Translations under genes and position numbers: made by a program | Shown here: positions 41,925-54,085 of the stretch, one piece after another | Layout: each line of letters starts with the position of its first letter | How positions within the stretch are numbered: the first letter of the stretch is position 1 | From: Nemertoderma westbladi | Lineage: Eukaryota > Xenacoelomorpha > Nemertodermatida > Nemertodermatidae | DNA length: 54,962 nt | NCBI GenBank assembly: GCA_032718475.1 | Contig: JAUCBJ010008972.1 | Coordinates: 1-54,962 of the forward strand | Reading direction: 5' to 3' | The notes under the pieces: generated by a model | Seen by the model: the letters and a program-made list of their open reading frames with translations, nothing else | Told to the model about the DNA's origin: nothing | Database searches by the model: none

Positions 41925-44900
41925 TTTATTGCAACTAGTTGATTTAGTGGAAATAGTGGATTTATTGCAACTAGTGGATTTATTGCAACTAGTGAATTTA
42001 TTGCAACTAGTGGATTTATTGCAACTAGTTGATTTAGTGCAAATAGTGGATTTATTGCAACTAGTGAATTTATTGCAACTAGTTGATTTATCGCAACTAG
42101 TGGATTTATTGCCACTAGTGGATTTATTGCAACTAGTTGATTTATTGCAACTAGTTGATTTATTGCAACTAGTTGATTTATTGCAACTAGGTGGATTTAT
42201 TGCAACTAGTGGATTTATTGCAACTAGTGGATTTATTGCAACTAGTTGATTTATTGCAACTAGTTGATTTATTGCAACTAGTTGATTTAGTGCAAATAGT
42301 GGATTTATTGCAACTAGTGGATTTATTGCCACTAGTGGATTTATTGCAACTAGTTGATTTATTGCAACTAGTTGATTTATTGCAACTAGTTGATTTTGTG
42401 CAAATAGTGGATTTATTGCAACTAGTGGATTTATTGCAACTAGTGGATTTATTGCAACTTGTAGATTTATTGCAACTTGTTGATTTAGTGCAAATAGTGG
42501 ATTTATTGCAACTAGTGGATTTAGTGCAACAAGTGGATTTATTGCAACTAGTGGATTTATTGCAACTTGTAGATTTATTGCAACTAGTTGATTTAGTGCA
42601 AATAGTGGATTTATTGCAACTAGTGGATTTATTGCAACTTGTAGATTTATTGCAACTTGTTGATTTAGTGCAAATAGTGGATTTATTGCAACTAGTGGAT
42701 TTAGTGCAACAAGTGGATTTATTGCAACTAGTGGATTTATTGCAACTTGTAGATTTATTGCAACTAGTTGATTTAGTGCAAATAGTGGATTTATTGCAAC
42801 TAGTGGATTTATTGCCACTAGTGGATTTATTGCAACTAGTTGATTTATTGCAACTAGTTGATTTATTGCAACTAGTTGATTTATTGCAACTAGGTGGATT
42901 TATTGCAACTAGTGGATTTATTGCAACTAGTGGATTTATTGCAACTAGTTGATTTATTGCAACTAGTTGATTTATTGCAACTAGTTGATTTAGTGCAAAT
43001 AGTGGATTTATTGCAACTAGTGGATTTATTGCCACTAGTGGATTTATTGCAACTAGTTGATTTATTGCAACTAGTTGATTTATTGCAACTAGTTGATTTT
43101 GTGCAAATAGTGGATTTATTGCAACTAGTGGATTTATTGCAACTAGTGGATTTATTGCAACTTGTAGATTTATTGCAACTTGTTGATTTAGTGCAAATAG
43201 TGGATTTATTGCAACTAGTGGATTTAGTGCAACAAGTGGATTTATTGCAACTAGTGGATTTATTGCAACTTGTAGATTTATTGCAACTTGTTGATTTAGT
43301 GCAAATAGTGGATTTATTGCAACTAGTGGATTTAGTGCAACAAGTGGATTTATTGCAACTAGTGGATTTATTGCAACTAGTTGATTTATTACAACTAGTT
43401 GATTTAGTGCAAATAGTGGATTTATTGCAACTAGTGGATTTATTGCAACTAGTGGATTTATTGCAACTTGTAGATTTATTGCAACTAGTTGACTTAGTGC
43501 AAATAGTGGATTTATTGCAACTAGTGGATTTATTGCAACTAGTGGATTTATTGCAACTAGTTGATTTAGTGCAAATAGTGGATTTATTGCAACTAGTGGA
43601 TTTATTGCAACTAGTGGATTTATTGCAACTAGTGGATTTATTGCAACTAGTGGATTTATTGCAACAGGTGGATTTATTGCAACTAGTGGATTTATTGCAA
43701 CTAGTGGATTTATTGCAACTAGTGGATTTAGTGCAACAAGTGCATTTATTGCAACTAGTGGATTTATTGCAACTTGTAGATTTATTGCAACTAGTTGATT
43801 TAGTGCAAATAGTGGATTTATTGCAACTAGTGGATTTATTGCAACAAGTGGATTTATTGCAACTAGTTGATTTATCGCAACTAGTGGATTTATTGCAACT
43901 AGTTGATTTAGTGCAAATAGTGGATTTATTGCAAATAGTGGATTTATTGCAACTAGTGGATTTATTGCAACTAGTGGATTTAGGGCAACTAGTGGATTTA
44001 TTGCAAGTAGTTGATTTAGTGCAAATAGTAGATTTATTGCAAATAGTGGATTTATTGCAACTAGTGGATTTATTGCAACTAGTGGATTTAGTGCAACAAG
44101 TGGATTTATTGCAACTAGTGGATTTATTGCAACTTGTAGATTTATTGCAACTAGTTGATTTAGTGCAAATAGTGGATTTATTGCAACTAGTGGATTTATT
44201 GCAACTAGTGGATTTATTGCAACTAGGTGGATTTATTGCAACTAGTTGATTTAGTGCAAATAGTGGATTTATTGCAAATAGTGGATTTATTGCAACTAGT
44301 GGATTTATTGCAACTAGTGGATTTAGTGCAACTTGTGGATTTATTGCAACTAGTGGATTTATTGCAACTAGTGGATTTATTGCAACTAGTGGATTTAGTG
44401 CAAATAGTGTATTTATTGCAACTAGTGGATTTATTGCAACAAGTTGATTTAGTGCAAATAGTGGATTTATTGCAAATAGTGGATTTAGGGCAACTAGTGG
44501 ATTTATTGCAACTAGTTGATTTAGTGCAAATAGTGGATTTATTGCAAATAGTGGATTTATTGCAACTAGTGGATTTATTGCAACTAGTTGATTTAGTGCA
44601 AATAGTGGATTTATTGCAACTAGTGGATTTATTGCAACTAGTGGATTTAGTGCAACTAGTGGATTTATTGCAACTAGTGGATTTATTGCAACTAGTGGAT
44701 TTATTGCAACTAGTGGATTTAGTGCAAATAGTGTATTTATTGCAACTAGTTGATTTATTGCAACAAGTTGATTTATCGCAACTAGTGGATTTATTGCCAC
44801 AAGTTGATTTATCGCAACTAGTGGATTTAGTGCAACTAGTGGATTTATTGCAACAAGTTGATTTATTGCAATTAGTGGATTTAGTACAAATAATCGGATT

Positions 44901-47522
44901 TCATTTATCTTTTAAATACTATTGACGGCGGATTTATTGCAACAAGTGGATTTATTGCAACTAGTTGATTTAGTGCAAATAGTGGATTTAGTGCAACTAG
45001 TGGATTTATTGCAACAAGTTGATTTAGTGCAACTAGTGGATTTAGTACAAATAATCGGATTTCATTTATCTTTTAAATACTATTGACGGCGGATTTATTG
45101 CAACAAGTGGATTTATTGCAACTAGTTGATATAGTGCAAATAGTGGATTTATTGCAACTAGTGGATTTATTGCAACTAGTGGATTTATTGCAACTAGTGG
45201 ATTTATTGCAACTTGTAGATTTATTGCAACTAGTTGATTTAGTGCAAATAGTGGATTTATTGCAACTAGTGGATTTATTGCAACTAGTGGATTTATTGCA
45301 ACTAGTGGATTTAGGGCAACTAGTGGATTTATTGCAACTAGTTGATTTAGTGCAAATGATGGATTTATTGCAAATAGTGGATTTATTGCAACTAGTGGAT
45401 TTATTGCAACTAGTTGATTAAGGTCAAATAGTGGATTTATTGCAACTAGTGGATTTATTGCAACTAGTGGATTTATTGCAACTAGTGGATTTAGTGCAAC
45501 TAGTGGATTTATTGCAACTAGTGGATTTATTGCAACTAGTGGATTTATTGCAACTAGTGGATTTAGTGCAAATAGTGTATTTATTGCAACTAGTGGATTT
45601 ATTGCAACAAGTTGATTTATCGCAACTAGTGGATTTATTGCAACTAGTGGATTTATTGCAACAAGTTGATTTAGTACAAATAATCGGATTTCATTTATCT
45701 TTTAAATACTATTGACGGCGGATTTATTGCAACAAGTGGATTTATTGCAACTAGTTGATTTAGTGCAAATAGTGGATTTAGTGCAACTAGTGGATTTATT
45801 GCAACAAGTTGATTTAGTACAAATAATCGGATTTCATTTATCTTTTAAATACTATTGACGGCGGATTTATTGCAACAAGTGGATTTATTGCAACTAGTTG
45901 ATTTATCGCAACTAGTGGATTTAGTGCAACTAGTGGATTTATTGCAACAAGTTGATTTAGTACAAATAATCGGATTTCATTTATCTTTTAAATACTATTG
46001 ACGGCGGATTTATTGCAACAAGTGGATTTATTGCAACTAGTTGATTTAGTGCAAATAGTGGATTTAGTGCAACTAGTGGATTTATTGCAACAAGTTGATT
46101 TAGTGCAACTAGTGGATTTAGTACAAATAATCGGATTTCATTTATCTTTTAAATACTATTGACGGCGGATTTATTGCAACTAGTGGATTTATTGCAACTA
46201 ATGGATTTAGTGCAAATAGTGGATTTATCGCAACTAGTGGATTTAGTGCAACTAGTGGATTTATTGCAACTAGTGGATTTATTGCAACTAGTGGATTTAT
46301 TGCAACTAGTGGACTTATTGCAAATAGTGGATTTATCGCAACTAGTGGATTTAGTGCAAATAGTGGATTCATTGCAACTAGTTGATTTATTGTAACTAGT
46401 TGATTTATTGCAACTAGTTGATTTATTGCAACTAGTGGATTTATTGCAACTAATGGATTTAGTGCAAATAGTGGATTTATCGCAACTAGTGGATTTATGG
46501 CAACTAGTTGATTTATTGCAACTAGTTGATTTATTGCAACTAGTTGATTTATTGCAACTAGTGGATTTATTGCAACTAATAGATTTAGTGCAAATAGTGG
46601 ATTTATCGCAACTAGTGGATTTAGTGCAACTAGTGAATTTAGTGCAACTAGTGGATTTATTGCAACTAGTGGACTTATTTCAACTAGTTGATTTATTGCA
46701 ACTAGTGGATTTATTGCAACAAGTTGATTTATTGCAACAGGTGGATTTAGTGCAACTATTGGATTTAGTGCAAATAATCGGATTTCATTTATCTTTTAAA
46801 TACTATTGACGGCGGATTTATTGCAACTAGTGGATTTATTGCAACTAATGGATTTAGTGCAAATAGTGGATTTATTGCAACTAGTGGATTTAGTGCAAAT
46901 AGTGGATTTAGTGCAACTAGTGGATTTATTGCAACTAGTGGATTTATTGCAACTAGTGGATTTAGTGCAACTAGTGGATTTATTGCAACTATTGGACTTA
47001 TTTCAACTAGTGGATTTATTGCAACTAGTGGATTTATTGCAACAAGTTGATTTATTGCAACTAGTGGATTTAGTGCAACTAGTGGATTTAGTGCAAATAA
47101 TCGGAATTCATTTATCTTTTAAATACTATTGACGGCGGATTTATTGCAACTAGTGGATTTATTGCAAATAGTAGATTTATTGCAACTAGGTGGATTTATT
47201 GCAACTAGTGGATTTATTGCAACTAGTGGATTTATTGCAACTAGTGGATTTATTGCAACTAGTGGATTTATTGCAACTAGTGGATTTATTGTAACTAGTG
47301 GATTTATATTGCATCTAGTGGATTTATTGCAAATAGTGGATTTATTGCAACTAGGGGATTTATTGCAACTAGTGGATTTATTGAAACTAGTGGATTTATT
47401 GCAACTACAGTAGGTGGATTTATGGCAACTAGTGGGTTTATTGCAACTAGTTGATTTATCGCAACTAGTGGATTTTGTGCAAATAATCGGATTTCATTTA
47501 TCTTTTAAATACTATTTTCGGC
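41925..47522. repeat. 18-bp satellite (GATTTATTGCAACTAGTG), 5.6 kb
   Basis: About 300 tandem units of 18 bp with variants at fixed sites (TTA/TTAG, GTG/GTT, AACTAG/AAATAG/AACAAG). Each usually contains ACTAGT. With a unit divisible by three and without stops, several frames stay open, giving spurious proteins with repeats such as DLLQLV on the plus strand and AINPLV or NKSTSC on the minus strand. A copy of about 703 bp starts at 42,191 and again at 42,894 with the same unit order; the extra single base per block shifts the frame. From 44.9 kb onward the array is punctuated by a non-satellite block. Confidence 0.95.
44885..47522. repeat. Nine spacer blocks inside the 18-bp satellite
   Basis: ATAATCGGATTTCATTTATC, then TTTTAAATACTATTGACGGCGG, recurs beginning near 44,890, 45,050, 45,680, 45,822, 45,965, 46,125, 46,773, 47,095 and 47,481. 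The last copy has TTTTCGGCGG and is the array's right edge. Intervals between blocks are about 160, 630, 142, 143, 160, 648, 322 and 386 bp, so the right half of the array amplifies as block-plus-18-mers units. Confidence 0.9.
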
Positions 47523-48079
47523 GGATTTAATGTTTAATTCAGCCTAATTTAATTGTTAATTAATCTAATTCTTGCTAATATTTTGCAGAAGTTTGATGTG
47601 AAATAATGTGACAATCTTTAATTGTTTTGTGTTAAATATAGTGAATGTGCAGTTCAATTTCGTTTATGTATAATATTCGAACCTACTTATAACCTAAGGC
47701 TAATGAACCAGTGGTGCCCTCAATGACTCACCATGACGCCTGTCGAGGCACAAGTTGCCTATAGGTTATAGACCTTGCTACATATTAATTAGGAGTTACT
47801 TCTATGATACCCCAAAGCAGCAGGCTCTCAATCCAGATCATGCATTAATGAACAATCTGTGGGGCCGATTGTCGATTGCGGGAGGTCGCAATTCACTTTA
47901 ACTAAGGACGCCGTTTTGATAAATTATACAAGTTATATTGAATGCAGCCTACGCGCAGCACGTCAGTGTCTAAATACATATTGCAAAGCATGATTACATG
48001 TTTCACCGCCTCTAATAGTAAATTTGACTACTCAACTTTCTACTAAGTATTCACTTTAGTAGTAGTGGTAGTAAAAGTG
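47523..48079. other. Unassigned sequence
   Basis: AT-rich, no ORF or repeat I can support. Confidence 0.5.
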
Positions 48080-48390
48080 GCTCAGAGCCGCCTGCAGTTC
48101 TATAGTCTGCCACTAGAGGGCGTATTATCTGAAAGTTAACATGGCTGAAACTCGGTAGGCTGGCATAGGCTATAGGCTATAGTTTACCGAGGAGTTTGAT
48201 CAGCCCGCAGTTCTCCACTCTGCCGCTAGAGGGCGAATTGTCTGATAGTGAAAACCTGATCTCATTTGATTGTTTTTAATCCATTTAGACTGAAACTTGG
48301 TAGATATCTACGATGCCATAGGCTATACTTTACTGAGGAGGTTGATCGGTCCGCAGTTTTCCAGTCTGCTTCTAAAGACTACGATTTAAG
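48080..48390. repeat. Two to three tandem copies of a CTAGAGGGCG repeat
   Basis: Units begin CCGCCTGCAGTTCTATAGTC (about 48,089), CCCGCAGTTCTCCACTCTGC (about 48,203) and TCCGCAGTTTTCCAGTCTGC (about 48,349). The first two have GCCACTAGAGGGCG or GCCGCTAGAGGGCG and then a GCTGAAACTCGG or ACTGAAACTTGG motif. Spacing is about 114 and 146 bp. Same family as 37,195-37,335 in the other orientation. Confidence 0.65.
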
Positions 48391-48394
48391 ACCT

Positions 48395-49336
48395 AAGGCA
48401 CAGACTATGCCTCTCACTGAGGCCCAGACTATGCCTCACTGAGGCTCAGACTATGCCTTACTGAGGCTCAGACTATGAGGCACTGAGGCTCAGACTATGA
48501 GGCACTGAGGCTCAGACTATGCCTCACTGAGGCTCAGCCTATGCAGCACTGAGGCTCAGATTATGCCTCACTGCGGCTCAGACTATGCCTTACTGAGGCT
48601 CAGACTATGAGACACTGAGGCTCAGACTATGAGGCACTGAGGCTCAGACTATACCTCACTGAGGCTCAGCCTATGCAGCAGAGGCTCAGACTATGCCTCA
48701 CTGCGGCTCAGACTATGCCTCACTGAGGCACTGAGACTCAGACTATGAGGCACTGAGGCTCAGACTATACCTCACTGAGGCTCAGACTATGTCTCACTGA
48801 GGCTCAGACTATACCTCACTGAGGCTCAGACTATGCCTCACTCAGGCTCAGACTATGCCTCACTGAGGCGCAGACTATGCCTCACTGAGGCATTGAGGCT
48901 CAGACTATGCCTCACTGAGGCACTGAGACTCAGACTATGAGGCACTGAGGCTCAGACTATGCCTCACTGAGGCTCAGACTATGCCTCACTGAGGCTCAGA
49001 CTATGCCTCACTGAGGCACTGAGGCTCAGACTATGCCTCACTGAGGCTCAGACTATACCTCACTGAGGCTCAGACTATGCCTCACTCAGGCTCGGACTAT
49101 GCCTCACTGAGGCGCAGACTATGCCTCACTGAGGCATTGAGGCTCAGACTATGCCTCAATGAGGCTCAGACAATGCCTCACTGAGGCTCAGACTATGCCT
49201 CGCTGAAGCATTGAGGCTCAGACTATGCCTCACTGAGGCTCAGACTATGCCTCACTGAGGTACTGAGGCTCAGACTATGCCTCACTGAGGCTCAGACTAT
49301 GCCTCACAGAGTCACTGAGGCTCAGATTATGCCTCA
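48395..49336. repeat. 22-bp palindromic satellite (CTCAGACTATGCCTCACTGAGG)
   Basis: About forty units built from CTCAGACTATGCCTCACTGAG. Each holds the imperfect palindrome CCTCACTGAGG, with occasional extra CACTGAGG and variants ACTATGAGGCACTGAGG. No frame stays meaningfully open. It ends directly at LTR-like sequence at 49,337. Confidence 0.92.
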
Positions 49337-49640
49337 CAGTTTGCGCTTATAGACCTATAACAGTTTAACCTGCTAATTTATATGTCTTATGATGTCTGAT
49401 AACCCGTACAAAATATGACCACAGCAGAAGCCAGTCTAGCATGGCCTATTACCCACCGTCTGTGGGAGACTGAATTCTATGGCAGATAATGGGTAGGCTA
49501 CTTTGTATTATTCGATTGATCTCTACTATATAATCTCCAAAAACTATGTTTATTTTTAGGGCAATACCAACAGTTCCTTTAGATGCGGTGCTTTACATAT
49601 CAGACAGAGTTATGACTTATACTAATTAGAACAGATGTTG
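49337..49640 (-). repeat. Diverged LTR of the BEL family
   Basis: GTTTGCGCTTATAGACC, CAGTTTAACCTGC, GAAGCCAGTCTA, GGGAGACTGAATTC, TATTATTCGATTGATC and CAGTTCCTTTAG line up in order with 14,001-14,275 of the intact LTR at roughly 70-75% by eye. Similarity fades after about 49,640. Same orientation as the intact element. Confidence 0.7.
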
Positions 49641-51640
49641 TGTCCTCTACGGTAGGGACTATCCTACGGCCTACAAATCTACTAATACGAAGCTATAGAA
49701 TATCTCTAACCGTAAAGTCCAGTAGTATACCGCTTACCAGATCCTAGTAACGATGTATCTTACTGTGAGACTCTAGTAATGAAACGGGTTCGTACAGTAT
49801 CTGACAACAAATCCCAGTCCAGGATATCTAAACAAACAGATACAATACACAAACTACTACTGGCGAGGAGCAGAGCCTAGTGTCTATTCTATGTACGTGA
49901 GCGGGTCTAATGCCTACGAACTAGACAAAAGGAAACCTGTCCTCTAACCGGTATGGCAGATGTACAGTTACAGTAACAGACCAAACTCACGGGAAAACAA
50001 TCCCCGCGCAGCGAATCCTAACTATCGCTAACAGTCCTAAATACCGTAACTTGCCGCGGTGTGATTTATATGGTTTATATACGAGCTAGGTGGTTTACGG
50101 CCCTAGCGTAACAATACTGATTCAGTCCTAAATCAGTCTAAAGAGGGTCGTGCCTAATGTAACAATACTGCTGAGCAGAAAACAACAGTTTAATAACGAA
50201 AATGAAATACTCCCTTTTGCCGTAACTAAATATCAGATCCTAAATTTACAAATACGAATGGTAAGTTATAGATATTCTGCCTAAAGTGATCTAAAGTGCG
50301 CTATCTAGTAGAGCTCTAAGGGTAAATGTGTTTTAGGGCGTGTGTGTGTGGGTGTGTTACGAATAAAACAATTTTGGTGTATACCATTTTACTAGGTTTT
50401 AGTAATTTTCTGACCGAAACGATACCGTGCGCTAGCTACTAAAATAAGCTAGTCGCGTTTTGTAGAACTTTATACTTACAAATGACATCAAAGCTCTCTC
50501 CTTCCTATCCACAACTCAACTGGGCAACCACGGCGTTAGTAACTACACCCGTGATCGGCACTAATACCAGATTCTGGTTGTAAGATAAGAAATAGGGGTT
50601 AATCGCTACCGTACGTTAGCTGATCTGGTATACAAATTTGATTCTAGAACTTTGTTGCCACGGTAGTTAGCAGCAAATACCTATCAGTACGTGGCAAGGC
50701 GCGGTAGGATATTAATAAAACCTCCCTAGGCCAAGCGGTGTGCCGGTAGCAGAAATACTCCTTGCCTGATCAAATAACTAACCTCAGGCAGGGGGGGGGG
50801 GGGGGGGGGTGTACTAATGTATACTCTACAAAGCGAACTGGTACCAAACGGTCAGTTTGCGAATTACTAAATTATGGAACATATGCTGTCTGTACCTAAT
50901 ATGTACTTGCGTACTGACGGACGGCAATAGCTCGCTTCTACCTGTGAGGTATACAGGTAAACCAGGGGTTCGCAGGACTGACAAAGGGGGTTTCTGCCTA
51001 AAATATAATTATTTGATCCTAAATTTTGCGGCGTCCCAGGACGGCGTCACGCTTGCCCTGATCTATAGGTCTTACGTCGGGCAAGGGTGTCGAACAAAGT
51101 CTTACCTTCCTCGGAAGTCGGGCGCTGCATGACAAGTGGAGTATTTCGTAGGGCGAAGGGGGTGCGCGGTCTAATCTAATGTGGGCGCTAGCGTGTTGTG
51201 GACATCCTTCCCCTGCGTTGCTGATGGCCTAACGGTCTAGGCGGCCATCTTCCCGATGTTTGGCTGTCCCAAATTTGGACCAAAGAAAAACATGTTCAGG
51301 AGTTTGCAGTGTATTTACAGTTTAGCAAAGATTTATCAAACAGATTTACAAAATAGTTTCAACAAGAAACAATTAACTAAGCAAGAATAACTAGTAAAGC
51401 AAGGTTAGTACAAGAGTGATAAGTAACAAGTGATAACCGAAGGCAAACCAGCCCTTTATATACTAAATCTGGGACATAGAATCTACTAGAACCTCCTAGA
51501 GTATTCCATGGCCTCACATTGGAGCAATAAGATGTTCTATGCCCTATGATTGGCCCAACTCATCGTTCGATACGTTGTACGCACCTCATTGGCTTACCAA
51601 TTTGTACCAAATGAAAATAAATTGCCCCAAAATGCAAATT
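49641..51640. other. Unassigned region with a 19-base run of G
   Basis: It may contain eroded internal sequence of an LTR element, but I cannot align it. A G run lies at 50,791-50,809 and a short GT-rich run at 50,338-50,356. The ORF at 50,857-51,132 has no recognisable domain and is probably chance. Confidence 0.4.
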
Positions 51641-51643
51641 TAC

Positions 51644-51714
51644 CGACTGGGATTCGAACTCGTAACCTATCTGTAATGCAACCAACGCCTTAACCATCTG
51701 ACCACTACGCCACG
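51644..51714 (-). tRNA. tRNA-like sequence, probably pseudogene or SINE head
   Basis: Read on the minus strand: GTGGCGTAGTGGTCAGATGG (box A-like), GTTAAGGCG, then GGTTACGAGTTCGAATCCC (box B). This is the pol III internal promoter layout of a tRNA. I cannot form a clean anticodon stem or a matched acceptor stem, so it is more likely a decayed tRNA or a tRNA-derived SINE than a functional gene. A covariance-model scan would settle it. Confidence 0.45.
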
Positions 51715-52139
51715 AGAGTAACTCACCTACATCACCCTGGGTCTATAGCAATAGTGTCAACCGATAGTATGGACGTTTCAGACTTTAGCCCAAGAACATC
51801 TGATGGCTGGAGTTATAAGGACGTAAATCTATTAACTCAACAATCATATGACTGAACACATACTGACTGTTCACCGCACTGTTTTAATGCTGTTTTATAT
51901 TGTGTTAATTGCTGTTTATATTAATGGATGTTATATTTGGAGAATACCGATAAATAACCGTAAACCCCTCGACTTTCTTGATTACTGAGGTAAGCGGAGG
52001 AAGGGTCTACCGGTAGCAACTGTGACTCAAATTATAGTAGTTTTTGTGTGAATTAAATGCTATTTCATAATCCCTACGTGTGTCAGTTGAAATCTTCCTA
52101 ATATATGATAAAATTCAGTGACGGTCGGCAAATTAGTGT
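51715..52139. other. Unassigned sequence
   Basis: No ORF, repeat or motif I can support. Confidence 0.4.
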
Positions 52140-52350
52140 GAATTAGTGTAAAGTCGTGTGAAGGTTAATAAAGCATATCCTAAAGAATGCGCTATTTACG
52201 AAACTCTGTGGCCATTTAGTTGAGATTAGTGTAAATTGTAACTCTGTTTTATACTAAAAGCACCACGTCCCAAAGGATCTGTTAATATTTCCCCGAAAGT
52301 AAATATAGTTGTCAGAGATTATATAGTAGCAATCAATCGAATAATATATA
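52140..52350 (+). repeat. Second diverged BEL-family LTR, opposite orientation
   Basis: The reverse complement contains TATTATTCGATTGATTGCTA, ATAATCTCTGACAA, TTTACTTTCGGGGAAATATT and GCGCATTCTTTAGGATATGC, matching in order 14,201-14,372 of the intact LTR at roughly 80% by eye. It is inverted relative to the other copies. Confidence 0.7.
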
Positions 52351-52837
52351 TATATGTTTTATTGACCAATTACGAAGTTTGATAAATTCAATATAGTAAC
52401 ACCAAACGCATTAGTCCAAATTATACAACTAGTAGGTAATTAATAGTATCACTTAAATACAAAGGCTGAATTATTAAATTATAACTTTAATCTAGTTCAC
52501 CAAAAGATAACTAATTATATGACTGACCTAGACACTATCATTAAGCCACAGAATAATCAATTTCATCAAATATTATTTTAAATTAAGGCTAGCTACATAA
52601 CATTACACCAAAATATATATTTCAATTAAATCATAAACTTAGTACACAGGCGTCTATTATAACCATTATACTAAAAATGCGAATAATATATAAATTTGAA
52701 CCAGAGAATTGTATTTCATTATAAAAACAAAAACAAATCAATCTTCAAGGATTCGTAGCACGTCAAAGATAAATTTAGCAAGCAAATCCATGTGTGCACA
52801 ACTAAGCACTGTTTCACAGGATTGAAAGTTTATTATA
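52351..52837. other. AT-rich sequence
   Basis: No ORF or repeat seen. Some of it is probably 3' untranslated sequence of the minus-strand LINE that ends at about 52,838. Confidence 0.4.
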
Positions 52838-53426
52838 TTTGTCAACGGTAACCTTAGAGGGGTGATAAAGGGGGCAATCAAGCAACACATGTCGTTCAGT
52901 TTGGACGGACCCGCATCGACAAATTCTTGAGCTCGCTGGTATTCGCGACCAACGGCCCGTTTCCACTGCCAAATGGGTTGACAGTAATTTAAATCGTGTT
53001 AAAGCAATGCGGTGCGGCTCCGAAATATGTGCAACATGTTGAACATGAAAGAGAGGACATTTCTGTAGTGATGGATTAAAATCACGGTAGACTAATCGGC
53101 GTGTTGAGTTACTATTTGAAACCCTGTCAATTAAGTTGTCACGAAATTGTTTTCCACTGTCTCCAGCGTCTAATAGTTTTTTTTACTGCTTTTGCCATAG
53201 GAGATGAGACAGAATCGGCAAGGCTAAGTGCAAACCACAGGAGTTCGTGTCTTACTGGGTCCTCAATCGCTTTAGCTAGGAAGTTTAGCTGTCTTTTTTT
53301 TACGATTGTTTCAACATCTAAAAGACCAGATTCAAGAAACATAAGGTCGTGGCAAACAGAAGATCGGACTCCAAGGGCACCCTTTAGCATTTCACAATAT
53401 TTTACATTAACACTAGTGACAGATGC
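52838..53426 (-). pseudogene. LINE C-terminal region with zinc knuckle
   Basis: Minus strand: VKYCEMLKGALGVRSSVCHD, VETIVKKRQLNFLAKAI and on, typical of the region after the RT domain. A frameshift at about 53,160 leads to a continuation I translated by hand through RLVYRDF, THLAVETGRW and the knuckle CRCGSVQTERHVLLDC (C-x-C-x7-H-x4-C), ending near 52,838. This is the expected sequel to the RT at 54,908-54,086, from which it is separated by an inserted fragment. Confidence 0.7.
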
Positions 53427-54085
53427 ACCTACTACTACTACTACTAGGATCGGCATGCTGCATTGCAGCTGCATTTTTAAGAATGCTGTGCCGGCTTGTC
53501 AACAAAATTGCACCGCCACAACTCCCTATCACCCATGACATTTGCTAGATCATGCCAGTGGCCATCAGGCCAGTGTCCTTTAAGATGCGTCTCAAGAAAG
53601 TCATGGGCTGTCCACCATGCTTATTCACTCCATGAGGCTGCCAATTGGCTTTTCCGCCCAGTAAGCAGATTGATCGATTTCCATGCCTGGGATGATTGCC
53701 TGCTGTCGTCAGCATCATTGATGGCATCAACCTGTTGGTTTAGTAGCTCCTGTAGATTAGCAGAGTACTGCCTGTTCAGGGACCTAGATGCAGCCTTAAC
53801 TGCATTCTTGGCCGCTGTAGTCTGTTTGAGTCGGGACTCTTTCTGCGCCTTATGAAGGTCATTTCGGCACTTCTGAATTTTGTTGTCAGTCCAGGGGGCC
53901 CTTTTCCTGTTTCGAGGGTATACAGGAACTGTTTCTGCAGCTGCTAACTTAACTGCTTCTGTAAAGGCAGTATAGCCCTTACAGTGATCTGCCGCCTCAG
54001 AGGCAAGAGCCTCATACCTGTTGCTCAGCTGTAGTGTGAAGCTGGATCTCACACTTGGCTGTTGCAACAGAGAGGACCAGTCACC
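53427..54085 (-). mobile_element. RT-less LINE derivative inserted in a LINE
   Basis: The minus-strand reading 54,080-53,621 is the linker that in LINEs lies between endonuclease and RT (SNRYEAL, APWTDNKIQKCRNDLHKAQK, QVDAINDADDSRQSSQAWKS). It is followed without any RT by a 3' end of about 180 bases closing in a TAG-repeat tail (53,427-53,447). It sits between the RT and the C-terminal region of another LINE in the same orientation. The same 3' end occurs at 1-117. So this is a deleted, non-autonomous derivative that carried a LINE 3' end. Confidence 0.6.

Noticed and set aside
42191-44249. Leucine-rich hexapeptide-repeat ORFs (DLLQLV) resembling LRR proteins
   Set aside because: They come from the 18-bp satellite; all frames without stops give repeats, and no non-repeat domain is attached.
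50857-51132. 91-codon ORF starting near the poly-G tract
   Set aside because: No domain or repeat, and composition like the non-coding surroundings; probably chance.
51644-51714. A functional tRNA gene
   Set aside because: Box A and box B are good, but I could not form a proper anticodon arm or acceptor stem. It is kept only as tRNA-like.
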